Shown here: piece by piece, positions 9,743 to 22,649 of the stretch
Layout: each line of letters starts with the position of its first letter
Numbering within the stretch: the stretch's first letter is position 1
Assembly: GCA_036346225.1 (NCBI GenBank)
Contig: JARFIW010001363.1
Coordinates: 620,001 to 684,000, forward strand
DNA: 64,000 nt
Reading direction: 5' to 3'
DNA from: Platerodrilus igneus
Taxonomy: Eukaryota > Arthropoda > Insecta > Coleoptera > Lycidae
Made by a program: the position numbers and the translations under genes
The notes under the pieces: model-generated
What the model saw: the letters and a program-made list of their open reading frames with translations, nothing else
What the model was told of the DNA's origin: nothing
Databases searched by the model: none

Positions 9743-12700
9743 TAATGTCAGAAGTATGAAGCAAGTAGGTACGGTAGAAAAGTTGAAAATTGAAATGGAT
9801 ACGTTAGAATTAGACATAGTAGTATTAAATTTCGGTGGCCAATGGCAGGAAATTTTTGAAGTGAAGACTTTAGGGTAATACAGAATCAGAAAGAGGAAAT
9901 TCGGGTGTGGGGATATCCATTAGAAAAAAGACAGGTGACTGTAGATAACTACCTACAAAAGAACGAAAGAATACTCATGGTTAGATTAGAATCTAAACTG
10001 GTAAATACAGTAATAATACAAGTACACATACTCACCTCTAGCTACAGTGAGAAGGAGGTAGAAGCGGTCTACAAAAATATCAAAAGACGTACTAACATTT
10101 GTAACAAGACATGAAAATTTATTTATTGCTGTAGATTTTATTGCAGTGGTAAGTGAGAGCATAGATCGAGTGGTAGCAGGTTTATTTGTTTTTGGAACGA
10201 GAAACGACAGGGGAAATAAACTGGTAGAATTTTGCGACAAAAACAATTTATCCATTACAAATACATTATACCAACATCATGCTAGAAGATGATACACGCC
10301 GATGATGTCAGTAGATATAAGGAGATATCAAATACATTACATTCTTGTTTGACAATGGTTTAGAAATTAACTAAAAATCGTAGAAGCTACTCAGAAGCTG
10401 ATATAGACACTGGCCACAACATAGTAATTATGAAAGCTTTGCTTAAATTTAAAATTTTGGAGTAGCGGGAAAAGGCACTTTGGCTTTGAGAAACTGAAAG
10501 ATAAAGATATCCACGAAAGATTTGAAAAAAAAACAAATGGGTTGCTGAAAGGTATCGGGAAAATTTCTTATACTAAGGAAGTAGAAACAGAATTGAATAA
10601 CATTAAATCCAGCTTAGACATGGCGGCCAGACATATTATATGGTATACACAAAAATAAAATAACAAGTCATGGATAACAAAGGATACCATGAATTTAATA
10701 GAGGAATAACGAAAATACAAAAATAGAGCAGACGAAACAGAAAAACAGAGATACAAGACTATATAATGGAAAATTATTCGCAAGTGCGAGAAAACTAAAG
10801 AACAATGGTTAGATGAAAAGTGCAATGAGGTACAGACTAAGATAAAACAGGAAAGACAGACGAAGCATACAAACCGATTATAATAAATTTTAGAGATATA
10901 AAACCGTACAGCAAAAATACAAGGGCCGCGGGAGCAAACGTCATTATAGAAGGTGTAGAGAAAGTTGTTAGATGACATGAATATGTAGGGAATTCATATG
11001 CAGGAGAGGAACTAACAGCATTAGAACAGAAATCAGACAGTGAAATGATGACTTGGGAGGGATTTCATATGCAGGAGCGGAACTAAGAGCATTAGAACAG
11101 CAATCAGACAGGGAAAGAATGACTTGGGATATCCTATACGTAGAGATGAGTTTAACTTAGCATTAAAAGATCTCAAAAATGAAAAGGCTCCGGGTACAAA
11201 TAAGGTGCAAGCAGAAACTACAAAAGCTGCTAGATAAGCAGTAACACATGTCTATTCCAACTTGTAAGTTATATATATGAGACAGGTGAGATATCCTAGA
11301 ATTTCAAATGTAACATCATAGTCGCTATACCAAAAAAGAAAGGCGCAGATAGATGTGAAAATTTCTGAACAATAGCTTTGACAGCATACGTGGCAAAAAT
11401 ATTAACTAGAATTGTACAAAGACGAATGGAAAATCGAGTTGAAGAAATCCTAGGAGAAGATCAATTTCGGTTTAGGCAAAACAGGAGAACACGAGAAGCT
11501 ATTTTAACTCAGAGAGTGACAATAGAAAAGGGGAAAGCGTGCATATAGGATTTGTAGATATAGAAAAAGCATTCGACAATGTAAAATGGAAAAAAAAGAT
11601 TGAAATGAGTTTTAGGGATAGACGAATAGTGCATAGCTTATACAAATAGTAAACAGCAGTAATGTAATTAGAGCAAAACGTAGAGAAGTAAATATTATAA
11701 AAGGGGTTGAGATATGGATGTGCTTTACCCCCATTAATTTTTAACTTGTACACAGAAGAGGCCATGAATACTATCAAATGCAGAAAGACATTTGGAATCA
11801 ATATGCAGGGACAAAAAATTGATATGCTTAAATTTGCAAACGATATAACAGTATTAACATCTAGCAAAAGAGAATTAGAAACAGCTCTTAATAAAATGGA
11901 AACAGTTCTAACCGAGAGATACGATATGAAAATTAACAAAAATAAAACTAATGTTCTAGTATACAAAAGATGGAAACATAAATCAAGAACAAGAATACAA
12001 ATAGGTAACAAGAACTTACAAGAGGGGAAAAGCGCAAAAATATAAAACAAAACTTAGCTCAAGGTCGTGCTACATTTAACAAGAAAAAGCAACTATTGTG
12101 TTCAACGACAACAAGCGTAGATACAAAGAAAGATTACTTAAAACATATGTGTGGAGCACAGCTCTGTACGGCTGTGAAACTTGGACATTAGGAGAAGCAG
12201 ACAGGAAAAAGATAGAAGGTTTTGAAATGTAGTGCTGCAGACGTATGATGAAGATATCATGGACATAGGAAGTTTAAAACAAAAAGGTACTATAACTGGT
12301 AGGGGTAGAAAGAAATATGTGGAAAACTGTAAAAATAGGAGAGATAGGATGAGAGATCACATACTGACGCATGAGAAAACAGTGCGGGATATATTAGAGG
12401 CTGAGATAGGAAAAAGAGAGGTAGAGGTTGAGCTAGGTTAGACTATTGCACACAGAGAGTGAAAGATGTAGGCTTTGGAAATTTCAGAAGAATGTGTAGG
12501 CTAGCTTAAAATACAAATCACTGGAGGTACGCGTCCAACACGTACTAAGATCGAAAACCTTATGACGAAAAAAATAACTGTACCTAAACCTGATGATTAT
12601 TATATGCAACTTCAGGTATTGGTTTTGCAATATTCTTAACTAATGTTAACTGTGCGAAAGGATCTACTGGAAAACTATTAATTCGGCAAATGTCTAAGTA

Positions 12701-13600
12701 TTGGGGAATCTTGGTAGCTACATTCTGCTTACCAACTCCCCCTTCACATTCCTCTAAATCTCGGTAAAATTGGGCATATAATGGAAACTAGAAGAGGACC
12801 CGAGCTGTATCTAGGCTGTGCGAATTTCAGGGAACTGTGTAGGCTAGCTCAGAATAGAAATTAGTGGAGGTACGCATCCAACCAGTTTCAAAAGGGAAAA
12901 CCTAATTACGAAAAAATTATTGCATTTATATCTGATGGTTATTATAAACATCTGCAGGTGTTTGATTTGAAATATTTTCAACTAACATTAATTGTGCAAA
13001 AGGATTTACTGGAAGACTTAATTCATCAAATGTTCATGTGTTGGGGGATCTTGGTAGCCGTAAGCTGCCTAACGCCTTTCACATACCACTAAATATCGGG
13101 GAAATAGGGTATATATTTGTAAAATAGAAGAAAGAAACCGAACTGCATCTTACAAAAAAGAGTTGCGGCTATATTCTAAGACAAGAAACATATAAACAAG
13201 GAGAAGATTGTTGAAAGCATATGTGTGGAGCACAGCACAGTACGTCTATGAAATAGGGTCAGTAGGAGAAGCAAACAGAAAAACTGTAGAAACCTTTTCG
13301 AATGTTGTGCTTCAGATTTATGATGATGATAGTATAGATAAACAAAGTTAATAACAAAGGGGGTTATAGAAATAGTAGTAGACTAAACATATCTGTCGAA
13401 AGAAAATTAGGAGAAATAGAAGGGCAGGATACGTTCTAAGGCATTTTTGGGGAACAGTGCGGAATATATTAAAAGCAGAGATTGAAAAAAAATAAGTAGA
13501 TGTAGAACTAGATAAGACTATTGCACGCAGATAGTAACAGATGCAGACTGTGGAAACTTTAGAGCAATGTGTAGGTTAGCTCAGATTTGATCACTCCAGA
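9743..13600 (+). mobile_element. RTE-clade LINE, copy B, 5'-truncated and decayed
   Basis: It aligns along its length with the better-preserved LINE at 46499-51831, starting inside the endonuclease (AGAAGTATGAAGCAAGTAGG at both loci). It covers endonuclease, RT and the C-terminal tail, then a composite 3' end: one 3'-UTR unit to about 12800, a second unit beginning with the repeated ORF tail at about 12815 and running to 13135, and another decayed C-terminal ORF fragment at 13190-13590. A local duplication of about 72 bp lies at 10990-11130. Stops and frameshifts are frequent. In the longest surviving RT frame (11707-12045) the catalytic box reads FAND instead of FADD. The element is clearly dead. 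Confidence 0.85.
11707..12045 (+). pseudogene. Reverse transcriptase fragment of LINE copy B
   Basis: Holds the RT palm region: a GCALPPLIFNL segment (normally RQGCxLSPxLFN), then KFANDITVL where RTE elements have RFADDIAVL. The second residue of the catalytic pair is thus changed from D to N. The open frame continues into the thumb, to an NKTNVLVYKR-like segment. Compared with copy A (48683-49063) it is collinear but has extra substitutions. Confidence 0.8.
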
Positions 13601-14119
13601 ACAGCTAACTTTGACAGTTCGGCCATTTTGACCGAGGAGTACACATACCTTTTGTTTCTCTATTTATTTGTAGGCGTCCGTGTAGTAAACATTGTTAAAA
13701 ACGAAGCTCTGGTAAAAAATAATCGTTTTTGGTGTTTCAGATATTACAAAATATTTCGAAGTTACTATTATCAAACTTTTGCTGGTGATGTTAAGTACCG
13801 GTATGATGAAAAGATACTAATTATAGACAATATTGATCCCTTAGCTCTGCAACTATTAATTTTTCTTTAAACATCCTTGACTTACCTATTGTTATCATAA
13901 TGTACCTTATCGATTGGTTAATTTTAATAAGTCTTTTATTGTCATGATATCATAAAATAATCATATATAATGACAAATTCAAAAATTACTTAGGCATAAA
14001 CTTTATATATTATAAATATGAAAAGCACTTAGTAAATAAATAACTATCACTTCAAATAAGTGGTAAGCATTTACAAAGGGCGCAACTTTAATAATGTACT
14101 ACATATCACTAGAATTTTA
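13601..14119. other. No recognisable gene
   Basis: An 80-residue open frame at 13628-13870 (aromatic and lysine rich, starting MTEEYTYLLFLYLF) matches nothing I know. The rest is AT-rich. Confidence 0.35.
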
Positions 14120-14260
14120 TCCAACGCTCCAGTCTCTTTTATTTGACAACATGCTTTCTGGAATAGTTTCTTAAAAAATGTGAAATTTCTTCGTCAACAA
14201 GCCAATAACCTTTTCCACATGAATTCGCGCAGTAAGAATGTCACGTGTACTTTCCAAGTC
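14120..14260 (-). pseudogene. Possible THAP/DDE_4-like transposase scrap
   Basis: On the minus strand a short frame reads RDILTARIHVEKVIGLL followed by KKFHIF and, past a stop, ETIPESM. It resembles the C-terminal block of DDE_4-type transposases with THAP domains, which read (L/V)RIHVERxIGRxKxFxIL followed by an IPxS segment. The expected glutamate after HV is kept. Upstream minus-strand sequence to 14640 has fragments but no domain I can name. Only one motif supports the call. Confidence 0.4.
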
Positions 14261-14338
14261 TGCGTGATGCAGTTTGTTTTAACCTTAGTAAGAGCTGGTA
14301 TTTTCAAACGAACACCCATGTGAGAAAATTCCTTGCTT

Positions 14339-14389
14339 GATTCTGTTCAAACTTTTGGAGTTCGGAACACCCAAAGTTTGAACAGAATC
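14339..14389. repeat. 51-bp near-perfect inverted repeat without spacer
   Basis: Arms GATTCTGTTCAAACTTT and AAAGTTTGAACAGAATC are perfect over 17 bp. Pairing continues inward through GTTC/GAAC with about three mismatches to almost no loop. It would form a strong cruciform or RNA hairpin. Confidence 0.9.
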
Positions 14390-15360
14390 GTGCGAAAAAT
14401 TTTCTTTCATATGGCTCACCACCGATGCATTATTACAAAATGCTTCTGTTTGAACCTAAAGTGTATAAACTTAAACCAAGTTGTTATTTTAATAAATCCA
14501 CAAACATGCGGTTTAATATTTCTTTTGGCAGTGATAATTCTTTCATGCTTGCTGCAGCAAAAGATTCAAGATGTCTGCTTGAAACATAACCCATGTTTTG
14601 ATTTGGTATCCAATCAGGACTACTTTTGTCCTCTAAATTAGCTGGTGCACCTAAAATCATGATCTATAATTGAATTCAATAAGTGATGGGTTTGATTTTC
14701 TATATAAACAAAAGTTTTGGTATTTGTAGTATATTCGGTCTATTCAAATTATGCCGTAATCCGTTACTGCATTAAACGTTGTAAATAACCTTCAATTCGA
14801 TATACGACCGGGCACGACGCGAACAAGTTAGTTACACTTGGACAGGAAATGGAAGTTGATCGGTGTTCGTGTTATCTAATTTTATCTCATTTTTAACTTT
14901 TTGGTTAGTATAATGGTGGCTTTAATTAAGATGACATAGAGCCAAGTAGTGTTTCCAATAAGAATTATATAAGCTCGCAGCCTAGTCTCGAGGTCTATCC
15001 CTGCGGAGGCATGATATGGAGGGGTTTTTCTATTAATTAACCTGTCTTTGTACAATTTTAGGGCGCCACTAGGTCAAACACATAAACCAAAAAAATTATC
15101 TTCTTAAGGAAAGACGTAGATAAACCTTAAGGGAATCAACTTATGCCTGAAGATAGATACTCAACAACACAACTGTGTTTCTTAAACCTTGTAGCTAGAA
15201 TTTTCAGAAATAAAACTATTACCTTAGTTTGCAGATATGTAATAAAGTTATTTGAAATTCTTGTATATCCAAAAAATAAATAAAATAAATTAAAGACGAT
15301 CAAAATTATAAGAACATGTGGAAAGGTCTTATCGATGTTGAATTAAGAAATTAGCAGTTA
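14390..15360. other. No recognisable gene
   Basis: AT-rich sequence with a slightly more GC-rich block at about 14805-15065. I could not assign it to an element. Confidence 0.4.
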
Positions 15361-15490
15361 CTAGTGAGTAAAGCCCATCATAAAAATAATATCTCATTAC
15401 ATTGAGCAAACGCTTTAAACCTAGCGATTGCTAATGGCTGAAGCCCATCAAAAAAAATTATGTCATTACATTAAACAAATGCTTCAAGCA
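15361..15490. repeat. Two-copy tandem duplication, period about 70 bp
   Basis: AAGCCCATCA begins at 15371 and again at 15441. The sequence that follows (TCATTACATT, then AAACGCTT / AAATGCTT) matches with scattered changes. Confidence 0.7.
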
Positions 15491-15499
15491 AAGATCTTT

Positions 15500-16846
15500 G
15501 TTCTTGGCTCACAAGGATAAGTCAAAGATTAGCTTATCATACAATTCATTTGTACAACATACATTTACTTGTTTGAGTAGACATGCAAGTTCAGATGTTT
15601 ATCTGACCGATGTTAAACCAAGATGTGCCTTAATAGATTATTTAAATTTAACAACTAATACAAAAAATTTAGCCAAATTATCTAATATATATTAAATAAA
15701 GTGATTTTATTTTTACCGGAAAACATTCTAATTCTGTAATAAAAAAAAACACTAAAACTAATTTAAATCGTTAAGCGAATTATCTTGTATATATTCAGTG
15801 GCACATAATTTACTTTAATAAAAAAGCTTTTATACCTTAGTATATGAAAATATGCTACAATTTTAAAATTGTTTAACAGAAAACTGTAATATATTTAATT
15901 ATCATAAAAGTATTGAATTTTTTCAAAAAATCATTTAGAAAATTATTTATCCTCAAGTCGACAACGTTACTCGATAAGCTTAATTCTTGTTTGGGTCGAT
16001 GATTGATACAACAAATAATAACGTACTCACCGAAGGAAAGTGTTCAACACTTACGACACCTGCAGATTATAACCACGTGCAACCTAGCTACATTACGATC
16101 GAATGAATCAAAGTCTCCAAAGCTTATCGACTTCCATGCGGACCAAAATTATGCTAATCAATTTAGAAATCCATTATATATTCATTAGTAAAGGTGAAAC
16201 TTATAGATGAAACTTATAGATAAAGCTGCTTGCTAAAAGTTCAAATGAATTATTCTCTATAAAGACGCCATATTGTTATGCTTACGAACCGTTTTATCGA
16301 CCTTGTTTATGTTGCTGATTGTCTTCAATAATAATAATCTATGCCCTCTTCATGCACCAAGCGACGTGTCTCTCTCACGAATCGGATTTTAATCGACCCA
16401 TCTTGGTAGGGAACTTACTACCACGTTTCTTTAATATTCGTCTTTAGCTGACTACATCTGATACAATAATGGATCAAGTACATCGGGCAGATGCTTTGAA
16501 GACCACGCGCATGACGGCGCGGATCGATAAACAAGTCGACTACATACTTACGCCTGGATCGCGGCAATCCATCAAACATGTAGCAGTTTGGTAATTGCCT
16601 ATATATGAAATGTTGCAAAGTGGGGTACAATCTAATAAACTTTTATTATACAAAATATGTATAATGAGATGTGATTGTGTTATTAACTACTACATACTAC
16701 TTCTAATGATTAAGTAATATATAAATATAGTGTAAGCAAACTAAGTACAAACAAAATAGACGTGTTAGTGTTTCCACGCTATAACGACAGACACCTGATT
16801 CCAATGCTATCCACAAAAGTACGCTCACCTGTTGTATTTAAGCTCA
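15500..16846. other. Possible 5' LTR region of the mag-like element; otherwise no gene
   Basis: Upstream of the mag-like gag. At 16320-16660 the sequence turns more GC-rich and ends with TATATATGAAATG and AATAAACTTTTATT, an arrangement like an LTR promoter and poly(A) region. I could not find its second copy downstream of pol, so the LTR assignment is tentative. Open frames at 15498-15695 and 16003-16188 show no domains. Confidence 0.3.
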
Positions 16847-17144
16847 TGGCGGCTCCGTGGTGTAGTGGTATGTGTGTGACTACTACGCCCAAGGTCCCGG
16901 GTTCGAATCTCGACACGGTCTGCTTGAAAAATGTTAGGCGAGCATTTTTTACAAAAATACACTCTTGTTCGGATGAGAGGTAAAATGGAAGTCTCGAGTG
17001 TGAGTGTAGTCACGCACGTTCAAGATCCCTACCTTGCTTGGAACAGCAAGGGTTTGGCAAAAGTCCAAATTTTCCATGTAAAAAAACTCGCTTCCTGGCC
17101 AATGTAGCACCTTCGGGTGGAGCATTGGAAAACTACATGTAATG
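16847..17144 (+). mobile_element. tRNA-derived SINE, full length
   Basis: The head is tRNA-like, with pol III A box GTGGTGTAGTGGT at 16859 and B box GGTTCGAATCTC at about 16909. A tRNA-unrelated body follows, then a distinct 3' domain at about 17027-17140 containing GCTTGGAACAGCAAGGGT, CGCTTCCTGGCCAATGTAG and ACCTTCGGGTGGAGCATTGG. The insertion is bounded by a 12-bp target-site duplication, TATTTAAGCTCA at 16835-16846 and TATTAAAGCTCA at 17145-17156 (one mismatch). That length of duplication fits LINE-mediated insertion. The 3' domain occurs again alone at 22650-22768. No long poly(A) tail is seen. Confidence 0.85.
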
Positions 17145-17247
17145 TATTAAAGCTCAATATAACTACTTAGATTTATGTCATATTACAATACAAAACAATG
17201 TGGCAACGAGGACTTAAAAATTATTAAAGTGACAAAAAACTCTTAAA

Positions 17248-18016
17248 ATGCCGGACAATATTAGTGAAAATATAGTGCCTCAAAGATCAGTCAAATTTTA
17301 TCCGGTTAAAATAGATTTTAACACGTTTCAAATAAAGTTTGACAATTTCTTATCATCAAATAGTATTATTGAACAAGATTTAAAACGTGCTTTACTAGTT
17401 GACTCATTATCTCTAACGACATTATCAACATTAATTTGATTATGTAGACTAAAATGTCCAAAAGACTACACCTTTGATGAATTAATTAAAAAACTATAAA
17501 TAAATTACAAAACGATTACATTCAGAAGTACTGAAATGTACAAATTCTTCACATTTAAACAAAATGCAGGACAACCTTTACAAAATTTTGCTAATGATTT
17601 AAGAAATTTAAGTGTAAATTGTAATTTCCCAGAAGATTTTTTGGATCAAGCACTGAACACAGTCCTTACAATAAGATTACAAGATAATAATGTCCTTATC
17701 TCATTACTTCAAGAAAACCAAATTGAATTTGGTAGAACGGTTGAACGTGCCGAAACATTAGTGGGACTATATGCCACAAAAACTGCATTTTCTAATCAAA
17801 CACAAAATGTCCAGTTTAATGCATATAAAATACATAAACGCAAAAGTAATTCAATTTCGGCTAACAATTCAAATTCTACTACACAAAGTAAAAATAAAAC
17901 TCCATTTCATAGTTGTGGTGGATATCATTTAAGAAAAACTGCCGATTTCGTGAAGTAAATTGCAATGCATGTAAGAAGAGGGGACATATTGCAAAAGTTT
18001 GTCAATCATTACAATA
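17248..18016 (+). pseudogene. mag-like gag with CCHC knuckles
   Basis: Starts MPDNISENIVPQRSV at 17248. The capsid region is readable in one frame through 17958 (QNAGQPLQNFANDLRNLSVN, LLQENQIEFGRTVERAE) but with a TGA at 17437 and a TAA near 17497. A basic linker leads to two zinc-knuckle remnants: HSCGGYHLRKTADF near 17910-17950, then, after a frame change, CNACKKRGHIAKVC near 17963-18003. The pair CxxCxxxxHxxxxC and CxxCxxxGHxxxxC is usual for mag-type Gag, which binds and packages the element RNA. The stops rule out a product unless they are assembly errors. Confidence 0.75.
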
Positions 18017-18149
18017 AGAGAGAGAAACAGAAATATATCGCCTTCCTACTTCCTACTCAAAAAACTATAAAAAAATATTTACAAATTCTGTACAAGTAAA
18101 TTCTAATGCTGAACAAAATGAAAATTGTCATGTTTTCACAATTCATAAT

Positions 18150-19690
18150 TCCATAAATACTACAAGCAATCCAAAATTTTTAGTTCCCATAAAAATCAAC
18201 GGGTATTTAGTTAATATGGAATTTGGTACCGGAAGTTTCGCTACCACTGTTTCTGAAGAAATTTATAACAAATTGGGTAGACCGTTACCTGATTTTCTAT
18301 CCACTACTTTGGCTAGTTTTTCTGGTCACAAAATTCAACTACTTGGAGAAAAAACAGTTTCTACGAAATAAAAAAAAAAAAGGAATTACTTAAAATTATA
18401 TTTTACTTCAGGCGTATCTAAAAATGTTTTAGGTCGAGATCGGGCAGACCAATTAAATTTAAGTAACGTATCATTAAGAGAAATGTGCGAAAAAAACATT
18501 ACATTTTCTGTAAATTTTTTACAAAGGAAAAGAGTTCATTTTGTTCCAGATATTACACATGAAAACGAAACTACAATAAATTTAAAAAATAACTCACTAC
18601 AAATGATCCTTGAAAAATACAAAACAATGTTCAACGATGATCTTTGACATTGTAAAAGGATGAAAGTTCATATTTATTTAAAAGAAAATGCTAAGCCAGT
18701 CTTTTGTAAAAGCCGTCCACTTCCGTTGACAATAAAAGAAACGGTGGATAAAGAGATTGATCGTTTAATTAACATTGGTGTCTTGGAATCAGTCGATTAT
18801 TCTGAATGGGCAGCTCCTATAGTTACTGTCAGGAAACTAAGAGGAATTATTCGAATTTGCGCTGATGTTAGCACAGGATTAACTAAAGCATTACACACAA
18901 ATTATTACCCACTTCTAAATCCTGAAAATATTTATTCCGTTCTGGATTTTTCAGAAGCCTATTTTCAGTTACAATTAGATGAAGAAGGCAAAAGCTTCTT
19001 GTTATATATACGCATCGAGGATTATTTCGTTATAATTGATTACTATTCGGGATTGCAAGCGCTCCTGCAATCTATGAAAAAATTATAGATCAGATGTTGA
19101 GTAGTCTAAATGGCGTTGCATGGTATTTAGATGATATTATTTGTACTGGTACTACTAATGAAGAACATCTCTACAATCTACAATGTGTTCTAGAAAGAAT
19201 TCAATCCTATAACTTCAGATTAAAATTAGAAAAATCTTTTTTTTTTCAAAGACTGTTCAATTCTTGGGTTTAAAAATCGATATAAATAGTATACATACAA
19301 CCGACGATAAAATAGAAGCACTAATTAATATGCCTGCTCCACATGATTTAACATCGCTAGAATCATTTCTCGGTATGATAAATTACTATGCAAAATTCAT
19401 TCCAGATATGGCTAAATTGTGTTATCCTTTAAATTGTTTAAGAAAAAAGGACGTACCGTTCAATTGCAATAAAGATTGTGTATTATCGTTTGAAAAACTT
19501 AAAAACTACTTGCCTCTAACGAATATTTAGCACATTTTAATCTTAAATTACTGATTATTCTTCCTTGCGATGCTTCCTCTGTTGGTATTAGTTGCGCTTT
19601 ATATTATCTTATCCCGATGGTTCACATAGAGCAATTGCATATCCATATCATATTACAATACATAACAGTATCTAAGTTCTATGTATAATT
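18150..19690 (+). pseudogene. mag-like pol: protease, RT, start of RNase H
   Basis: The protease reads INGYLVNMEFGTGSFATT, so the catalytic DTG triad has become GTG; LGRDRA near 18432 is the second conserved block. After a frame change, 18660-19088 holds RT fingers and early palm: a KSRPLPLTIKETVDKEIDRL segment, YSEWAAPIV, and a decayed DFSEAYFQL where DLS.AY is usual. A further frame carries the RT catalytic box YLDDIICTG near 19118-19144. 19264-19530 is the connection region (SLESFLGMINYYAKFIPDMA). After that, ILPCDASSVG near 19558-19587 marks the RNase H start. At least four frame breaks. Confidence 0.8.
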
Positions 19691-19929
19691 TATTGAATTA
19701 ATTTACTTTTTATAAAACGTTTGGAACATACACGGCCGTTTCTTATTTGTGTTTCACTTAGATTTCCACATTCAAAGCTTTTATTCAAGCATTACGAAGT
19801 TCTACAGATGGTGTAGTCATATTATCCCCATTGTTTATAAAAACAGCAAGAAAACGTGAAAAAGAGATATTCTATCGCTTTCAGCCCGCATTCCACACTT
19901 CAAAACACTACAAAAATTGGTCATCGATC

Positions 19930-20573
19930 TTTTTTTTGTAAAGAAAATTTATTTCAACCAATCGTAGCCCTAGTGAAGATTCGCAAATCACGCCTTCTAT
20001 TATCCGGGTCTCTGCTTTACGCTTTTTATCCGTCCTTTTCTACCTTGGTCTGAGTGGTACAAATCGATATTCTTTACTATCTGTTATTTAAATCCACGTG
20101 GATTCCTATTTGAGTAAAATAACCTCTCATCTAGCATTTTCTGTTAAACATCCGACCGTTTCCAATATACGTAGAATCTGCATGTTTATCAGCTCGAATT
20201 TATTAGAATTTGACATTTAAAAGTTTGCAGGTGTGTGCTCCTACTGAATATTTTAAATATAATTCTCCGAGCTTTGTTTTCATGTTATATTAACCTTGGA
20301 TTTTCACAGGCTTTTATGTTTATTATATATTATTAATGGTTCAATTAACTCCAATTAAAATAATAATGAATGGCATTGACTTCTACCCTTTAATTTTTAG
20401 CAAATACTAATTAAATATTAATTATTATTTGTACACTTTGTTTAATACCCGTTACTTAAAAATTGAATTAATTAATATAAATTTCGCACGTAATTTCTAT
20501 TTGTTTCTTTATACAGGGTGATTAAAATTATTTGATGTTGTTAATTAATTTTTTACCCTGGTCTAAATTTGAG

Positions 20574-20576
<3 letters not shown>
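19930..20576 (-). mobile_element. LTR fragment of family X (X5)
   Basis: The minus strand begins TACTCAAATTTAGACCAGGG at 20576, the start of the X LTR, and follows the X LTR to about 19930 (landmarks: AACGGAAATAC-type A-rich blocks, CCACGTGGATT, CCAATCG). It lacks the promoter half and the 3' end. The 5' terminus abuts the (TA)n array at 20577, as in the other X copies. Confidence 0.75.

Positions 20577-20631
<55 letters not shown>
20577..20631. repeat. (TA)n array
   Basis: A TA run with one G interruption. The left neighbour is an X LTR start. The right neighbour CATCCTACTAGCAATTTTGC resembles the reverse complement of the sequence left of the (TA)n at 28825. Confidence 0.95.
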
Positions 20632-20632
<1 letters not shown>

Positions 20633-21644
20633 TCCTACTAGCAATTTTGCATCCTTACAAAATTGATACATTTTAACGTCCCCAGAAATAGCGGAAATAG
20701 ATATTTACATATATAGAATATATTGTTACTTGCTTGTTGAAGAAGCCCAAAATCACAAAAATTTTTAAAATAGTGAAATATATCGATATACACTATTTTA
20801 TATTTCCTATCATTCTAGAACCCTTTCAAAGGCATTTATTGTCGCGTCCGTTGTATATCTCCTTTCATTTTACAATAAGATTTCTATCAGTTTAACTTGC
20901 AGCAATGTTGTCAGTAACTCTTCCAAGTAACAAAGATGAAACTTAGAAATAATACCTTAAGAGAGAGTGAGATATGAGTAATGAGACATTCTACTTCTAC
21001 ATTTAATCGTTTGGTTTTACAGGCTGGCGAATTCGAACGTGAATCATTCTAAAATGCTGCGTCCGTTTTAATACTATATATTATATCGCTGTACTTTGTG
21101 TATCCGATACGCCGCTAAATTAAAACAATGTATGCATCCTTATGTTCTATAAATAGCAGTATGTATGTATAGAAGTAATTATGTCATGCTAAATCATTTA
21201 TCATAGCGTTGTTATCGTCATGAAGCAGCTTAAATTTCAGATGTATTTTAATATGATATTATTTTTAAATAGAAAATTTAATTCTATTAATTCTACAAAG
21301 GTTGGTGCTTTTTATCTTATTAATATAAATCGTACGTTAAAACTTGATATTTATTGTGTGGGCGCTTGCTAAATATACTGTAAGCGTCTAATTTTACCCT
21401 CAGAACAGTTTTATTCCAAAATGTTGCTTTTTCATACACTATTTGGTTTTATTAGTGTGATGGTTATACAGTTATTTAATTGTAATTACTGCGCAATTTA
21501 AATTTTTTAACCGTCGGCAATACAGCTGTTCCTGTTCGTAAAATCTTTAAATATTCGTTTTGGTTCGTAAAATATCGATAGAAATGAATTCTAATAAACG
21601 TAAAATATGGGTTTAAGATCAAAAGTGCAAGATATTTTTGTAGG
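20632..21644. other. No recognisable gene
   Basis: AT-rich. The first ~25 bases share the CATCCTACTA...TTTTGCA end also seen at 28795-28824, suggesting an unnamed repeat family that also abuts (TA)n. Confidence 0.4.
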
Positions 21645-22649
21645 AGACTATTGGACGATTGCATATGAAAATTCTAAAAATTTTCTATTGAGTCGTTTAC
21701 AAGCTGTAATGTTTTCTACTATAGAGGTTACTACCACCCCGAAGACTGGCTTTCGCGCACCGTTGGTGGTGTTTATTTTTGTATTAAACTATAGACGATT
21801 GCATGTGAAAATTTTAAAATTTTTTATCCATCCCTTTATGAGGCACGATTTAGTTTGCTTAGGGATTGCTGCGAACCAAATACTGGCTTTGGCACACCAT
21901 TGCTGGTGATATTTTTGTTATAGATTATTAGCATTTCATGAAAAAATTTTGGAAATTTCTAAAGAGTTGTTTACCAGCTAAATCTGTTTTACCATAATGG
22001 TTGCTGCCACCTACACGACTGGGTTTGGTGCACTATGGTTGGTGGATATTTGCGTAATAGGGTGCCCCAAAAGTAATGCTCTAAATTGAAGAGTTTGATA
22101 GCTGAGATTAAAACCTATTCAAATAACTGTATATGTTGTTATCCAATTGTTGATGGTTTCAAAGTTATAACAACTTTTGCGTTTTGTGCCAAAATCGTGC
22201 AGAACTTCGAATATTAATTTGCAATAAAAGAAATACTGACCTTTTGAAGGTAGTTCGTTTTCTGTGTATGCGTGAATGTTGTGTGTTTAATAAATAAGAA
22301 CTTCCTCAAACATTTACTTATTATCGCAAGAGAAAATCATAATTTTTCTATAATTTTGGTTCTGTGAAAAATTTTGCGTGCTTTTCAAACTAAAATTACT
22401 CAAAATAAGTATCACCATCGCAAAGTGCACACCTATCCAAAAAGCTTCATTAATCTAATAACTGGTAGGTCTAAGATTAAATGCATGGAAAATTATTGGG
22501 TAATTTGTAGGCACAATTCCAAAAACAGCACTTTTATTAAAGAATTCGTAAGTAATAGCCAACTTTATTTTTTGTAAAATATGAACTCAAAATAATCAAA
22601 TGTATTTAAAATTCGTTTATAACAAATGTTCGAATGTCCTGTCACTAGT

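Larger units (their letters stand above)
17190..19690 (+). mobile_element. mag-like Ty3 retrotransposon, gag-pol remnant
   Basis: A primer-binding-type sequence, TGGCAACGAGGA, at about 17199 is followed by gag, protease, RT and the start of RNase H, all on the plus strand, in the order and style of mag-clade elements. Coding sequence decays after about 19690. Integrase and a recognisable 3' LTR are missing: an LTR fragment of element X5 in the other orientation takes over from about 19930. The SINE at 16847 inserted just upstream of the PBS. Confidence 0.75.
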
